Shown: positions 27,629 to 37,895, counted from the stretch's first letter. The stretch: 64,000 nt of DNA from an uncultured Bacilli bacterium (GCA_934148535.1 CAKPDF010000001.1:1-64000); one strand, 5' to 3'. Translations and numbers: made by a program. The notes: generated by a model from the letters alone, not told the origin.

Positions 27629-29610
27629 GCTTTAGCTATAGCCATATCTGAAATTATTTCGGCAGTCTTTTCTACTCCTAATAAATCACTATTAATACAT
27701 AAATCATAATTATCAGGCATTCCCCAATTTTTTCCTGTATAGTGTTTATAATGATTACTTCTTAATTTATTAATTCTTTTTATTTCTTTTAAAGCATTTT
27801 TCTTATCTATATTATAATGAGTTGTTACTCTTTTTATTTTATCATCCATATCACTATAGATAAACACTTTTAAGATATTTTTTTCATCTTTTAAGATATC
27901 GTCAGCGCATCTTCCAATTATTACACAAGAAGAAGAAGAAAGGGATTTAATTAATTTTGATTCTTCTAAATATAGATTATCTTGAGTTGTTAATCCTGCT
28001 ATATTAGAACTGATATTAGCAATATTATCTCTTTTTTGTTCGTTTGATTCAATGTAATCTAGAGATAGTCCTGTTTCTTCTGCTAATTTAACCATTATAT
28101 CTTTATCATAAAATTTAATTCCTAACTTTTGAGCTACTAGTCTACCTACATATCTTCCACCAGATCCATATTCTCTTGCTATAGTTATAATAATTTTATT
28201 TTTTAAGATATTAGATTCTTTTATATCTTCTGATAAAGCTGTAATATTTACTTCTTTCTTATTTAGATTTTTATTTTCTGTAATTAATAATATTACTGAT
28301 ATTATAAATGCTAAGCCATCTGCTATAGGCCCTGCATATAGTACTCCTTTTACTCCAATAATACTACTCATTATAATCATTGCAGGTATTAAGAATAGAA
28401 TTTGTCTTGATAGTGATAAGAATGCACTCTTTCCACTTTTTCCTATTGCTTGGAAGAATATTCCCGATACTATTTGAACTGAGTTACATATAGTTAATAA
28501 AAGCATTATTCTAAATGTTAAACAAGCAAATTCATTATATAAATCATTACCAGATCCAAATATTGAAATTAATGGTTCTGGTATAGTTTGGAAAAGAATA
28601 AACGCTACTAAACCTACAAATAGACTTACTTTTATTACATATTTTAGTGTTTCCTTTACTCTTTTATAATTACTAGCGCCATAATTATAACCAATAATTG
28701 GTTGGCTTCCAGCGGCAATGCCAATAATTATACTATTTAATATTTGATTTATTTTCATTACTATTCCTATTACTGTTATAGGAATTTCTGTTCCATATTT
28801 TGAATAAACACCATATTTAGCAAGCATATTATTTTGTACTGCTATTACTATAACTATTGACATTTGAGTAATAAAGCTTGATATTCCTAACATTGCTATA
28901 TTCTTAGTGATATTTAAATTAAATTTATAATCTTTCTTTGTTAGAGTAATTGATTTAAATTTTCTTAAATATGCTATATTCATTATAAATGTTACTATTT
29001 GACTTATTACAGTTGCTATTGCAGCACCTTTTACTTGCATATGAAATACAAATATAAATATTGGATCTAATATTATATTTAATATTGCTCCTGTTACCAT
29101 TGATGTCATAGCGTATTTAGGACTTCCATCTGCTCTTATTATTGAATTTAATGTTGTACCTATCATTACAAATGGTAATCCTAATGCTATTACATATCCA
29201 TATTCTAAGGCAAATTTCTTTAAGGCTTTTGTACAACCAAAAAGATATATTAATTTTGGTAGAAATATTAAACATATTATACATAATAACAAAGATACAA
29301 TTACTGATGATATAATACCGTTACATACTCCTTTTTTGGCTTCATCTTTTTTCTTTTCTCCTAATTTCAAACTTAGATAAGCACTTGTTCCATCTCCTAG
29401 CATTAAAGCAAATGCTAAGGCTACTACTGTTATTGGGAATATTATATTAGTAGCACCATTACCTAAATATCCTACTCCCCATCCTATATATATTTGGTCT
29501 ACTATATTATATAAGGCATTTACTACTAAAGATATTATACAGGGAATAGAAAATTTTTTCATTAAGGTTTTGATATTTTCATATCCTAAGATATTTTCTT
29601 CTTTTTTCAT
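27616..29610 (-). CDS. MATE transporter fused to cytidylate-kinase-like domain
   Basis: About 664 residues. Residues 1-450 are a MATE family multidrug/Na+ antiporter (12 helices; FSIPCIISLVVNALYNIVDQIYIG, GDGTSAYLSLKLGE). Residues ~470-660 are a cytosolic nucleotide-kinase-like domain: IITIAREYGSGGRYVGRLVAQKLG with a P-loop-like GSGGRYVG, IKFYDKDIM, CVIIGRCADDIL and RINKLRSNHYKHYTG, which is the cytidylate kinase-like family (Cmk-like, PF13189 type). The join reads through ENKNLNKKEVN without a break. ATG at 29610 follows AAGGAGTG. The kinase part may sense nucleotides or control transport; this is inference. Confidence 0.93.
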   Translation of the reverse strand: MKKEENILGYENIKTLMKKFSIPCIISLVVNALYNIVDQIYIGWGVGYLGNGATNIIFPITVVALAFALMLGDGTSAYLSLKLGEKKKDEAKKGVCNGIISSVIVSLLLCIICLIFLPKLIYLFGCTKALKKFALEYGYVIALGLPFVMIGTTLNSIIRADGSPKYAMTSMVTGAILNIILDPIFIFVFHMQVKGAAIATVISQIVTFIMNIAYLRKFKSITLTKKDYKFNLNITKNIAMLGISSFITQMSIVIVIAVQNNMLAKYGVYSKYGTEIPITVIGIVMKINQILNSIIIGIAAGSQPIIGYNYGASNYKRVKETLKYVIKVSLFVGLVAFILFQTIPEPLISIFGSGNDLYNEFACLTFRIMLLLTICNSVQIVSGIFFQAIGKSGKSAFLSLSRQILFLIPAMIIMSSIIGVKGVLYAGPIADGLAFIISVILLITENKNLNKKEVNITALSEDIKESNILKNKIIITIAREYGSGGRYVGRLVAQKLGIKFYDKDIMVKLAEETGLSLDYIESNEQKRDNIANISSNIAGLTTQDNLYLEESKLIKSLSSSSCVIIGRCADDILKDEKNILKVFIYSDMDDKIKRVTTHYNIDKKNALKEIKRINKLRSNHYKHYTGKNWGMPDNYDLCINSDLLGVEKTAEIISDMAIAKAEKR

Positions 29611-29637
29611 TATTTCACTCCTTTTCTTTTTGAGATA

Positions 29638-29671
29638 AAAAGACAATACTACTTGTATTGCTCTTTTACCG
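29638..29671 (-). terminator. Probable terminator of the 97-aa gene
   Basis: Stem AAAAGA-CAATAC/GTATTG-CTTTT with a bulge, loop of five bases, followed by TTTTTATC on the minus strand; 40-75 bases after the stop of the gene at 29714. Confidence 0.5.
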
Positions 29672-29713
29672 GCTTTTCCATTATAACACTTTTTTCTTTT
29701 TTGTGTAAGTAAT

Positions 29714-30007
29714 TTATTTAATTTTTCTTCTATATTTACTTTCTAAGTGTTTTTTAGCAATTCTTACTACTGTTAAATAAATTTTGTTGTTTTCTTCTAT
29801 TTCATTTTCTGATAGATGTAACTTATTACTTTTACTGAAATAGTCTAAAAATTTATTTATTGATATTTTCTTTTTAAATAAATAGCCATCTTCTTCTATA
29901 TACTTATTCATAAGTTCTAATAATTCTTTAATAAATTCAATTTTTTCTTCTTGTGGTAGAGATAATAGTTCTTCATCAGTCATTTCTAAATACTTATTTA
30001 TATCCAT
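29714..30007 (-). CDS. Hypothetical protein, 97 aa
   Basis: A small acidic/basic helical protein (LEMTDEELLSLPQEEKIEFIKELLELMNKYIEEDG) without membrane helices. Starts with GAAGGTTTATC before ATG and has its own terminator-like hairpin, so it is a single-gene unit. No family recognised. Confidence 0.6.
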   Translation of the reverse strand: MDINKYLEMTDEELLSLPQEEKIEFIKELLELMNKYIEEDGYLFKKKISINKFLDYFSKSNKLHLSENEIEENNKIYLTVVRIAKKHLESKYRRKIK

Positions 30008-30109
30008 GATAAACCTTCTTTCGACTTAGTATTATATATGAAGTTTAACTAGAAGTCAACTGTTATTTATTTACAATATATTACTATATATAAAGTATAT
30101 TCTAATTAA

Positions 30110-30133
30110 AAAAGCAAGAGTTTTCTTGCTTAT
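30110..30133 (-). terminator. Terminator of fhs
   Basis: Stem AAGCAAGA/TCTTGCTT (30112-30119 with 30124-30131), 4-base loop, followed on the minus strand by six T. Confidence 0.85.
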
Positions 30134-30203
30134 ACTTAATTATTTTATATATTTCTATAAATTATTTAATAAAAATGATATAGTAGTAATTTTTACTATT
30201 TTT

Positions 30204-31829
30204 TTAAGATAATCCAACTATATTACCATCACTATCTATATCAATTCTTTCATAGTTGGCATGTTTACTTAAACCAGGCATGGTCATTATATCACCTAAA
30301 TATACAGTAATAAAACCTGCTCCTGCATATAGAGTAATATCTCTAACTGTTACTGAATAATTTTTAGGATATCCTAATAAGTCTTTATTATCACTAATAG
30401 AATACTGAGTTTTTGCAATACATACTGGTAATTTATCCATACCTATATTTTCTATATTATTAATTTTTTCTATAGCGTTATCACTATAATTAATATTAGA
30501 AGCATGATATATTTCCCTACATATTGTTTCAATCTTATCATAAATAGATAAATTAGTATCATATAGCATCTTAAAATCATTTTCTTTATCACAGATATTT
30601 ACTACTTTCTCTGCTAATTCTATTGCTCCACTACCACCATTAGAATATGCAGAACTAATAGCAAATTCTACATTCTTAGATTTTACAAATTTTTCTATAA
30701 TATTTATTTCTTCTATTGTATCAGTATCATATTTATTTAAACATACTACTATATTAGAAGTATATTTAAGCATATTTTCAATATGTACTTCTAAATTACA
30801 AATTCCCCTACTTAGTGCTTCTACATTTTCTTTTAATATATCTTCTTTACCAATGCCAGCATTATATTTTAAAGCTTTAATAGTACAAACTAAAACAATA
30901 CAATCTGGTTTAAAATTACCATATCTGCATTTAATATCCAAAAACTTTTCTGCTCCTAAATCAGAACCAAATCCTGCTTCAGTAACAACATAAGGAGATA
31001 GCTTAAGTCCTAAATCAGTAGCAATTATACTATTACAACCATGTGCTATATTAGCAAAAGGTCCTCCATGAATAATGACTGGATTATTTTCTAACGTTTG
31101 TACTAAATTAGGCTTAATAGCATCTTTTAAAAGTACTGCTAAAGAACCAGTTAGTTTTAAATCACTACATCTTATAGGTTTTCCTTTAGAATTATATCCA
31201 ACAATAATGTTAGAAAGTTTATTATATAAATCATCAAAGTCTTTGCTTAAACATAAAACACTCATAATTTCACAGGCAGATGTTATATTAAACTTATCGT
31301 CTCTATTTAAAACATGAACTTTTCTTAAAGCCCTATCATTCATATCCATACATCTATAAAAAGAAATTTCTTTAAAATCTAGTTCATTTCCAAAATAAAT
31401 ATGATTATCAATAGCAGCACATATCAAATTATTAGCACTTTCTATTGCGTGTATATCTCCAGTAAAATGAAGATTAATATCTTCCATAGGTACTACTTGA
31501 GAGTATCCTCCGCCACAGGCACCACCTTTAACTCCGAATACTGGACCTAAAGAAGGCTCTCTTAAAACAGCAATACTATTCTTATCTATTTTATTTAAAC
31601 CATCAACTAATCCAATACTAACTGTAGTTTTTCCCTCTCCATATGGAGTTGGATTAATAGATGTAACAAGAATTAATTTACCAGATCTGTCTTTTTTTAT
31701 TTTGTTATATTCTATTTTTGCTTTGTCATTACCATATAAGATAAGATTATCTTCTATTCCAAGTTTCTTTCCAATTATTTTAATATTTTCCTTTTTACAA
31801 TTTCTAGCAATTTCAATATCACTTATCAT
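30204..31829 (-). CDS. fhs: Formate--tetrahydrofolate ligase
   Basis: 541 residues, slightly shorter than the usual ~556. Makes 10-formyl-THF from formate, ATP and THF for purine and formyl-Met-tRNA synthesis. P-loop-like TSINPTPYGEGKTTVSIGL (about residue 55), SLGPVFGVKGGACGGGYSQV (about 95), and HGGPFANIAHGCNS (about 250) are family signatures. The start codon is six bases after the ABC permease stop, and AAAGGTGAT lies inside the permease end, so natA-like, natB-like and fhs form one operon. Confidence 0.97.
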   Translation of the reverse strand: MISDIEIARNCKKENIKIIGKKLGIEDNLILYGNDKAKIEYNKIKKDRSGKLILVTSINPTPYGEGKTTVSIGLVDGLNKIDKNSIAVLREPSLGPVFGVKGGACGGGYSQVVPMEDINLHFTGDIHAIESANNLICAAIDNHIYFGNELDFKEISFYRCMDMNDRALRKVHVLNRDDKFNITSACEIMSVLCLSKDFDDLYNKLSNIIVGYNSKGKPIRCSDLKLTGSLAVLLKDAIKPNLVQTLENNPVIIHGGPFANIAHGCNSIIATDLGLKLSPYVVTEAGFGSDLGAEKFLDIKCRYGNFKPDCIVLVCTIKALKYNAGIGKEDILKENVEALSRGICNLEVHIENMLKYTSNIVVCLNKYDTDTIEEINIIEKFVKSKNVEFAISSAYSNGGSGAIELAEKVVNICDKENDFKMLYDTNLSIYDKIETICREIYHASNINYSDNAIEKINNIENIGMDKLPVCIAKTQYSISDNKDLLGYPKNYSVTVRDITLYAGAGFITVYLGDIMTMPGLSKHANYERIDIDSDGNIVGLS

Positions 31830-31835
31830 ATTATA

Positions 31836-33146
31836 TCACCTTTCCTTAGCCGCTTTAAACATTTTCTTCCATATATGACTACCAGAATAATTTAAAATAC
31901 CTACTTTATATATCTTAAGTCCATACTTCATTAAAATAAATAGTGTTCCTAACATTAAACATATAGATATAATTATGTCTATAATTTCTATATCTCCAAG
32001 TATATATAAAGAAGGAGATAACATAGTACCTATAAAAGGAACATAGGATAATACTCTAATAAAGATACTACCATTAAACATAGAGGCCATTATAGATAAA
32101 TAATAACCTGCTAAACTAGTTAAAACTATAGGAGTTTGTACCTGCTGATAATCTTCCATACTAGTAGTCATTGAAGCACATATAGCAGATAATAAAGAAT
32201 ATCCTATAAAAGATAAGATAATTAATATTAAACTAAGTATTAAAACTAAAATTATATTTCTATTTAAAGTTATATTTTTAATACTATCCATAACATCTAT
32301 ACCACTACTACCTAATATAGAATTAAAGTCAAAACTTCCACATATATTAAATCTAATATATACACCTATTAATATGTATGCTAACAATAATATACCTTGT
32401 AATAATACAAATATATTACCTGATAATAACTTAGAAATAAAATGAGTTTTAGGAGAAACATTAGAAATAATAATTTCCATACCTTTAGTAGATTTTTCTT
32501 CATTTATTTCTGCTCCTATCATTTGAATTAAAAACATAGTAAGCATAAATACAGGAAGTATTACTATAGGAAATACTACTCCCATAAATATTTCATTATC
32601 ATTTTTACTATTTTTGTTTAATATTTCTCTTTCAATACTAATACTTTTATTTATATTCATCATAGTATTTGTATCAATACCATTTACAAGTAATGCTTTT
32701 TCTTTTTTTATATTATCAAGGCAATTAGTAATACTCTGATACGTTATAGTATCTATCTTATCATTACTAACTATTTTTGCATTCATATAATTATAATCAT
32801 CTTTATTAACTACTACTAAAATACTATTATTATCATCACTTTTCTTTACTTTAGATACAAACTTATCATAGGATTCTATAGTATCTATATTCATGTTTAG
32901 TGACAATAAATTAGAATATTCATTCATACTATTTTCAAATTCATCTAATATATCATAATTAGTATTATCAACTACATATATAATAGTCTCTTTACTAAAA
33001 TCACCTCCAAAAAATTTAATGACGCTATCAATATTTAAAAGACCTATAATCAATATAGCAAATATAATGTTAGCAACTAAAAACCATTTGGATTTAATCT
33101 TTTTATTTAAACTAACCTTTGTTAAATATTTTAGTTTTTTATTCAT
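31836..33146 (-). CDS. ABC-2 type permease (NatB-like)
   Basis: About 436 residues, with one N-terminal helix, a large extracellular region (residues ~55-185) and a group of five to six C-terminal helices (FMGVVFPIVILPVFMLTMFLIQMIG and on). This is the ABC-2/NatB arrangement. ATG at 33146 follows AGGTG; an in-frame GTG lies three codons upstream. It overlaps the ATPase by eight bases. Na+ export is known for NatAB; other substrates are possible. Confidence 0.85.
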   Translation of the reverse strand: MNKKLKYLTKVSLNKKIKSKWFLVANIIFAILIIGLLNIDSVIKFFGGDFSKETIIYVVDNTNYDILDEFENSMNEYSNLLSLNMNIDTIESYDKFVSKVKKSDDNNSILVVVNKDDYNYMNAKIVSNDKIDTITYQSITNCLDNIKKEKALLVNGIDTNTMMNINKSISIEREILNKNSKNDNEIFMGVVFPIVILPVFMLTMFLIQMIGAEINEEKSTKGMEIIISNVSPKTHFISKLLSGNIFVLLQGILLLAYILIGVYIRFNICGSFDFNSILGSSGIDVMDSIKNITLNRNIILVLILSLILIILSFIGYSLLSAICASMTTSMEDYQQVQTPIVLTSLAGYYLSIMASMFNGSIFIRVLSYVPFIGTMLSPSLYILGDIEIIDIIISICLMLGTLFILMKYGLKIYKVGILNYSGSHIWKKMFKAAKER

Positions 33147-34035
33147 ATTTTTCACCTACTATGCTTACAAATATTTCATTTAAACTAGCATCTTCTACAC
33201 TAAATTTATAAATATTAGGAAATTTACTAATACATTTAAATATTGAAGAAACATAACTATCATCACTAATTTTTATCTCATATTCATCTTTATTTTTAAT
33301 AACAGAAATAACACCTTTTTGTTTTAACAATACATCAGGATCTATATCACCACATACTAAAATATTTTTCTTCTTATAATCATTCTTTATATCTTTTAAA
33401 TATCCTTTAATAACAGTTTTTCCTTTTACTAAAATAACCAGTTTTTCACAAAAATACTCTACATGATCTAATCTATGTGAAGAAAATATTATACTAGTTC
33501 CTTGTTTTTTTAAATTTAGGATAATATTTTTAAATAATTCTACATTAATAGGGTCAAGCCCTGAAAATGGTTCATCTAATATTAGTAGTTTAGGCTCATG
33601 TATTATAGCGCAGATAAATTGAATCTTTTGTTGATTTCCTTTGGATAATTCTTTAATTTTTTTATCTTTAACATCATCCATATGTAACAAACTTAAATAT
33701 TTATCTAAAGTACTTTCTATTTTATCTTCATCCATTCCTTTTAAAACACCATAATATTTTACTTGTTCTAATACAGTCATCTTAGTAAGAAGACTTCTTT
33801 CTTCTGTTAGAAAACCAATTTTGTCAGTAACATCATAATCTATCTTTTTACCATCTAATGTAATAGTACCAGTATAATCATCAATAAGTCCCATAATCAT
33901 TCTAAACGTAGTTGTTTTTCCAGCACCATTAAGGCCTAAAAGACCTAATATTTCTCCAGATTTAACCTCAAAAGAAAGATTGTCAACTGCTAATAAATCA
34001 CCATAATATTTACTAACATTTACTACTTTTAACAA
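33139..34035 (-). CDS. ABC transporter ATP-binding protein (NatA-like)
   Basis: 298 residues with Walker A GLNGAGKTT (about residue 36), signature LSKGNQQKIQF (about 133), Walker B LLILDEPFSGLDP (about 152) and a C-terminal extension typical of DUF4162/NatA-like proteins. The start codon is TTG (34033-34035), supported by GAGGAG about ten bases before it; the next in-frame starts would cut the first strand. Partner of the permease at 31836. Confidence 0.93.
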   Translation of the reverse strand: MLKVVNVSKYYGDLLAVDNLSFEVKSGEILGLLGLNGAGKTTTFRMIMGLIDDYTGTITLDGKKIDYDVTDKIGFLTEERSLLTKMTVLEQVKYYGVLKGMDEDKIESTLDKYLSLLHMDDVKDKKIKELSKGNQQKIQFICAIIHEPKLLILDEPFSGLDPINVELFKNIILNLKKQGTSIIFSSHRLDHVEYFCEKLVILVKGKTVIKGYLKDIKNDYKKKNILVCGDIDPDVLLKQKGVISVIKNKDEYEIKISDDSYVSSIFKCISKFPNIYKFSVEDASLNEIFVSIVGEKYE

Positions 34036-34252
34036 TTAAACCAACTCCTCTCATAATCATTATATCATCTAATTATAAATAGTCAAAGAATATTTTCTTA
34101 CTATTTTATTTGAGTATATAATAATATTATTATAAATAAAAATATATCCTAATAAAAAAATTACTCATAAATAATTTATGAATAATATAATATAAATTCA
34201 ACCATTAAATAACTATTAAAATATATTAGTATTTATATTGATGTATTGTATT

Positions 34253-34717
34253 CTAATTAATATAAACTAAAGTATTATTATCATTATCTTTATATACACC
34301 TAACATCTCTATAACAATATTCTTTATCTCATTTTTGTCTTCTAATTTTTCTATTTCTTTATCATATTTTTCTATCTTTTCATTTAACTTATTATCTAAA
34401 GAATAATACTCACTAACAATAACTTCTCCCTCATAAGTACTTTTAATCTTATCTATATTATTTTTATTTTCAGTAATACCAATAATAGCCTTATACAAAC
34501 CATCATCTTCATAATAAACATAGTTATTAACACTAGTATTACTAACCATACTATCATAAGTAGAATATGCTCCTGCTTGAATTAAATATATTTTAGTATC
34601 ATTTAAAGATTTAGATGCACTATCAACATAAATGCTACATACTAACTTACCACAAATACTTCCACATATAATTGCTAAAAAAATAGGTATAATACCACGT
34701 TTGATCTTACTTATCAT
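34253..34717 (-). CDS. SPOR-domain-like membrane-anchored protein
   Basis: 154 residues. One N-terminal helix (GIIPIFLAIICGSICGKLVCSIYV), then a domain with IYLIQAGAYSTYDSM, YVYYEDDGLYKAIIGITENKNN and KIKSTYEG, which fits a SPOR domain (about residues 42-100), and a charged helical end. SPOR domains bind denuded peptidoglycan at septa or the forespore; related Bacilli proteins are near sporulation or pilin genes. GGTGATATT precedes ATG. Confidence 0.65.
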   Translation of the reverse strand: MISKIKRGIIPIFLAIICGSICGKLVCSIYVDSASKSLNDTKIYLIQAGAYSTYDSMVSNTSVNNYVYYEDDGLYKAIIGITENKNNIDKIKSTYEGEVIVSEYYSLDNKLNEKIEKYDKEIEKLEDKNEIKNIVIEMLGVYKDNDNNTLVYIN

Positions 34718-34769
34718 AATATCACCAAACTAATAATATACCTATATAATTAAATAATTTGTCGAATTA

Positions 34770-35870
34770 TTACTTGAATTTATAATAAAATAGTAAATTT
34801 GTAGATGGTAATTCATATTTATCACTATCTTCATTATTAATATATTTTTTTACATTTTCTTCAGATAATGCATCATTATAAACTAAAACATCCTTAACTG
34901 TAATTTTACTAAGACCATTAACACTACCATCAGCATCTGGATTACCCCCTACAACTATTGGAGTACTGCTTTTTTTAACTTTACCAGTAAAATCTGCTTC
35001 AGCTGAATAATCATTTATATATAACTTCATCTTTCCTTTATCATAAACTCCCACTATACTATACCAAGTGTTAGCAGTTACTTTGATTGTAGATTTAGTT
35101 TGCTTATATCCACCATCTACGTATAATTCGTAAAATATAGTATTATTGGTTGTTTTTACTAGACCGCCACCTGCTGATTCCCAATTTCCAATTATATGTT
35201 GTTGCCCATCTGAATTTAAATCATTAAATTTAACTTTTATCATAATAGTAATTTTATCATTAAAGTCATAATTATTTAAACCACAATTAACATAAGAATT
35301 ATTTCCACTAAAAAAGGCCCCATCAGTATCAGTAGTAACATTATTCTTAAAGCCAATATTCCCTCTTTCTGAATAATCAAATACCATATTATCACTAGTA
35401 AATTCTATAGCATAAGGAATAAATAGTTTTATACTATAATCTTCATCATTATAAATATTTGTAATTGGAATAACTATAGAAGTATACTTGCTATTAGAAG
35501 TAAAGGCCATATCTCCTATTTCTAAAGTATTACCCATATTTTTTGTATAATTATTATATGTTATATCTTTGGTAGTATTATTTATCGTCAATTTCCTTGT
35601 ATAGTTTTTTAAATCGTGTTCATCCCAATAAGTAAAGGTTACTACGTTATTATCTTTTTCTACTTTAGTTAGAGTATAATTATTAATATCTTCCATTATT
35701 TTATTTGTTATAATGTTTTTATTATTAGTAAATGTTATAGACTTGTAAATATCTTCATCAGTTCTACTAAAAGAAATAGTAAGTCTAACTAAAAAGAATG
35801 CAATTCCCATAGCAAGTACTGATGCAACAATTATCTCTACTATTAAATAACCTTTTCTATTTAATTTCAT
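34770..35870 (-). CDS. Pseudopilin with C-terminal LamG-like domain
   Basis: About 366 residues. Starts KLNRKGYLIVEIIVASVLAM, a type IV prepilin-like signal: basic leader, Gly before the cleaved bond, Glu at +5 and a hydrophobic helix. The middle (~40-160) is strand-rich; the C-terminal half (AFFSGNNSYVNCGL, KITIMIKVKFND, MKLYINDYSAEADFTG) is a concanavalin/LamG-like jelly roll that binds sugars or proteins in other systems. It could be a tip-like minor pilin. Start chosen after AGGTGAT; overlaps nothing, starting seven bases after the other pseudopilin. Confidence 0.75.
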   Translation of the reverse strand: MKLNRKGYLIVEIIVASVLAMGIAFFLVRLTISFSRTDEDIYKSITFTNNKNIITNKIMEDINNYTLTKVEKDNNVVTFTYWDEHDLKNYTRKLTINNTTKDITYNNYTKNMGNTLEIGDMAFTSNSKYTSIVIPITNIYNDEDYSIKLFIPYAIEFTSDNMVFDYSERGNIGFKNNVTTDTDGAFFSGNNSYVNCGLNNYDFNDKITIMIKVKFNDLNSDGQQHIIGNWESAGGGLVKTTNNTIFYELYVDGGYKQTKSTIKVTANTWYSIVGVYDKGKMKLYINDYSAEADFTGKVKKSSTPIVVGGNPDADGSVNGLSKITVKDVLVYNDALSEENVKKYINNEDSDKYELPSTNLLFYYKFK

Positions 35871-35877
35871 ATACATA

Positions 35878-36453
35878 TCACCTAATCCTATAATAACCAA
35901 AATATTGATAATCACCATTTTCTAATTCTACAATAATAATATAATTAAATTTTTGTTTTTCTTCATCTATCTCATCTTTCTCCGCGAAATTTAAAGAAGT
36001 ATTCAAATAATCAAGATAATCTTTAAATCTAACATCAAAACCAGAAACATTACTATTATCTTTATTTACTGCATTAACATTATAAGGAAATATTATTGCA
36101 TTCTTTATATTATATGTATCTATTAATCCATCACAAATATTTTTTTCTATATCATTACATTTTGTTCCTTCTTCTGTCTCTTCTATTATTTTATAATTCC
36201 TAGAAGCAACCGGCTCACTATCTTGTTTTTCTATCTTTTTCAAAGCCTCGACAAATTTATCAGAAGAAACCAAATATTTATAAATACTCTCACCAGCATA
36301 GACAGCGTCTACATTATAATAATAACTTCTTTCTGTATAAACGATATACATTTTATTAAATATAGTATAAAGTCCTACTAAAGTACCCAAAATAACAGTA
36401 GAAACAATAATAACCTCAGCCATCATAAAACCTTTACAATTTAATTTTATCAT
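35878..36453 (-). CDS. Pseudopilin-like protein
   Basis: About 191 residues with the prepilin motif KLNCKGFMMAEVIIVSTVIL (Gly, then Glu at +5), followed by a hydrophilic region that ends in YIIIVELENGDYQYFGYYRI. ATG at 36453 has AAGGTG upstream; the longer open frame would run through the divergent promoter. Operon with the LamG pseudopilin and divergent from pilB. The prepilin peptidase and inner-membrane platform are not in this window. Confidence 0.72.
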   Translation of the reverse strand: MIKLNCKGFMMAEVIIVSTVILGTLVGLYTIFNKMYIVYTERSYYYNVDAVYAGESIYKYLVSSDKFVEALKKIEKQDSEPVASRNYKIIEETEEGTKCNDIEKNICDGLIDTYNIKNAIIFPYNVNAVNKDNSNVSGFDVRFKDYLDYLNTSLNFAEKDEIDEEKQKFNYIIIVELENGDYQYFGYYRIR

Positions 36454-36540
36454 ACACTTTTCACACCTTTTACTTGCTATTATAACAATATTATTATATA
36501 ATATAAATAGAATAAAGTAAAGAATAAAGAAGGGATAAAT

Positions 36541-37869
36541 ATGGATAACAATACAGAAAAAAAAGTTATAAATCCAATGGAAGCAATAAATAACAACAAA
36601 CAAAGTCCTAACGATCAAAATCTACAGCAAGAAAACATAGATACCACAAATTTCAATGCTCTTGCTAAAGAAAAAAATGATTATAACTTTGAAACAACCC
36701 CAATAGTGGATATAGTAAACGATATATTAATAACTGCTACTAAAAAGGGAGCTAGTGATATACACTTTGATCCCGCTATTGATTGTTTAAAAGTAAGACT
36801 TAGGATAGATGGAATATTAAATACATATTTAAAAATTCCAAATGATGTTAAGCAAAATTTAACTGCTAGAATAAAGATTTTAGCAGGAATGAATATAACG
36901 GAAACAAGATTACCACAAGATGGTGCTATAAAAACTACTATAGATGGATTAAAGTTAGATATGCGTGTATCTACTCTACCTACTAAAAAAGGTGAAAAAA
37001 TAGTTATAAGAATTATGGACTACTCTATGAGTTTACAAGGTATTGAAACATTATGTTTTAGTACTTCAAATTATAAAAAAGTATTAAAAATGATTAGTGT
37101 TCCCAACGGTATTGTTTTGGTAACAGGCGCTACTGGTAGTGGTAAATCAACTACAGTTTATTCAATACTTCAGAGATTAAATACAGAAGAGACTAATATA
37201 ATAACAGTAGAAGATCCAGTTGAAATGGAAATGGAAGGCATTAATCAAATCCAAGTTAATAGTGAAATAGGGTTGGACTTTGCTACTGTATTAAGAAGTA
37301 TTTTAAGGCAAGACCCTAATATTATAATGATAGGCGAAATTCGTGATAGTGAAACAGCTAGAATAGCTGTAAGAGCCTCTATTACAGGTCACTTAGTATT
37401 ATCTACAATACACACTAACAATTCTTTAAGTACAATAGAAAGATTATTAGATATGGATGTAGAAAGATATTTATTAGCAAGTGCTTTAGAGGGGATAATA
37501 TCTCAAAAACTAGCAAGGAAATTATGCGATAAATGTAGGAAATTAAGGCCTACTACTCAATTTGAAAAGCAATTATTTAAAATAGTATTAGGATTAGATG
37601 TTAATCAAATATATGATGCTGTTGGTTGTGAACATTGTATTGATGGATATCATGGTCGTGTTGCTATTCAAGAAGTATTATCAATTAATCAAGAAGTAAG
37701 AGATGCTATAAGTAATAATTTAAGGAAAGATGCTTTGAGAAAATTAGTATATACTAAGGATACTACAACAATGTTACAAGATGGATTATATAAAGTTTTA
37801 GCAGGATTTACAACAATGACAGAATTATTAAAATTAGTTGAAATAGATGATTTAAATATACAAAAATAG
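36541..37869 (+). CDS. pilB: Type II/IV secretion ATPase (PilB/GspE-like)
   Basis: 442 residues, shorter than full PilB (~560) because the N-terminal domain is lacking. Walker A GATGSGKSTT (about residue 198), Asp box and Walker B IIMIGEIRDSETA (about 262), His box GHLVLSTIHTNNSL (about 283) and a zinc tetracysteine CDKC...CEHC (about 330-362) are present. It powers assembly of a type IV-like pilus or pseudopilus. Alone on the plus strand, divergent from two pseudopilins. AAGGGATAAAT precedes ATG. Confidence 0.9.
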   Translation: MDNNTEKKVINPMEAINNNKQSPNDQNLQQENIDTTNFNALAKEKNDYNFETTPIVDIVNDILITATKKGASDIHFDPAIDCLKVRLRIDGILNTYLKIPNDVKQNLTARIKILAGMNITETRLPQDGAIKTTIDGLKLDMRVSTLPTKKGEKIVIRIMDYSMSLQGIETLCFSTSNYKKVLKMISVPNGIVLVTGATGSGKSTTVYSILQRLNTEETNIITVEDPVEMEMEGINQIQVNSEIGLDFATVLRSILRQDPNIIMIGEIRDSETARIAVRASITGHLVLSTIHTNNSLSTIERLLDMDVERYLLASALEGIISQKLARKLCDKCRKLRPTTQFEKQLFKIVLGLDVNQIYDAVGCEHCIDGYHGRVAIQEVLSINQEVRDAISNNLRKDALRKLVYTKDTTTMLQDGLYKVLAGFTTMTELLKLVEIDDLNIQK

Positions 37870-37895
37870 ACTTAAGAAAAATCTTAAGTCTTTTA
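37868..37895 (+). terminator. Terminator of pilB (also usable by rnj)
   Basis: A perfect 9-bp stem GACTTAAGA/TCTTAAGTC (37869-37877 with 37882-37890), loop of four A, followed by four T. It lies between the convergent stops of pilB and the RNase J gene. Confidence 0.85.
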
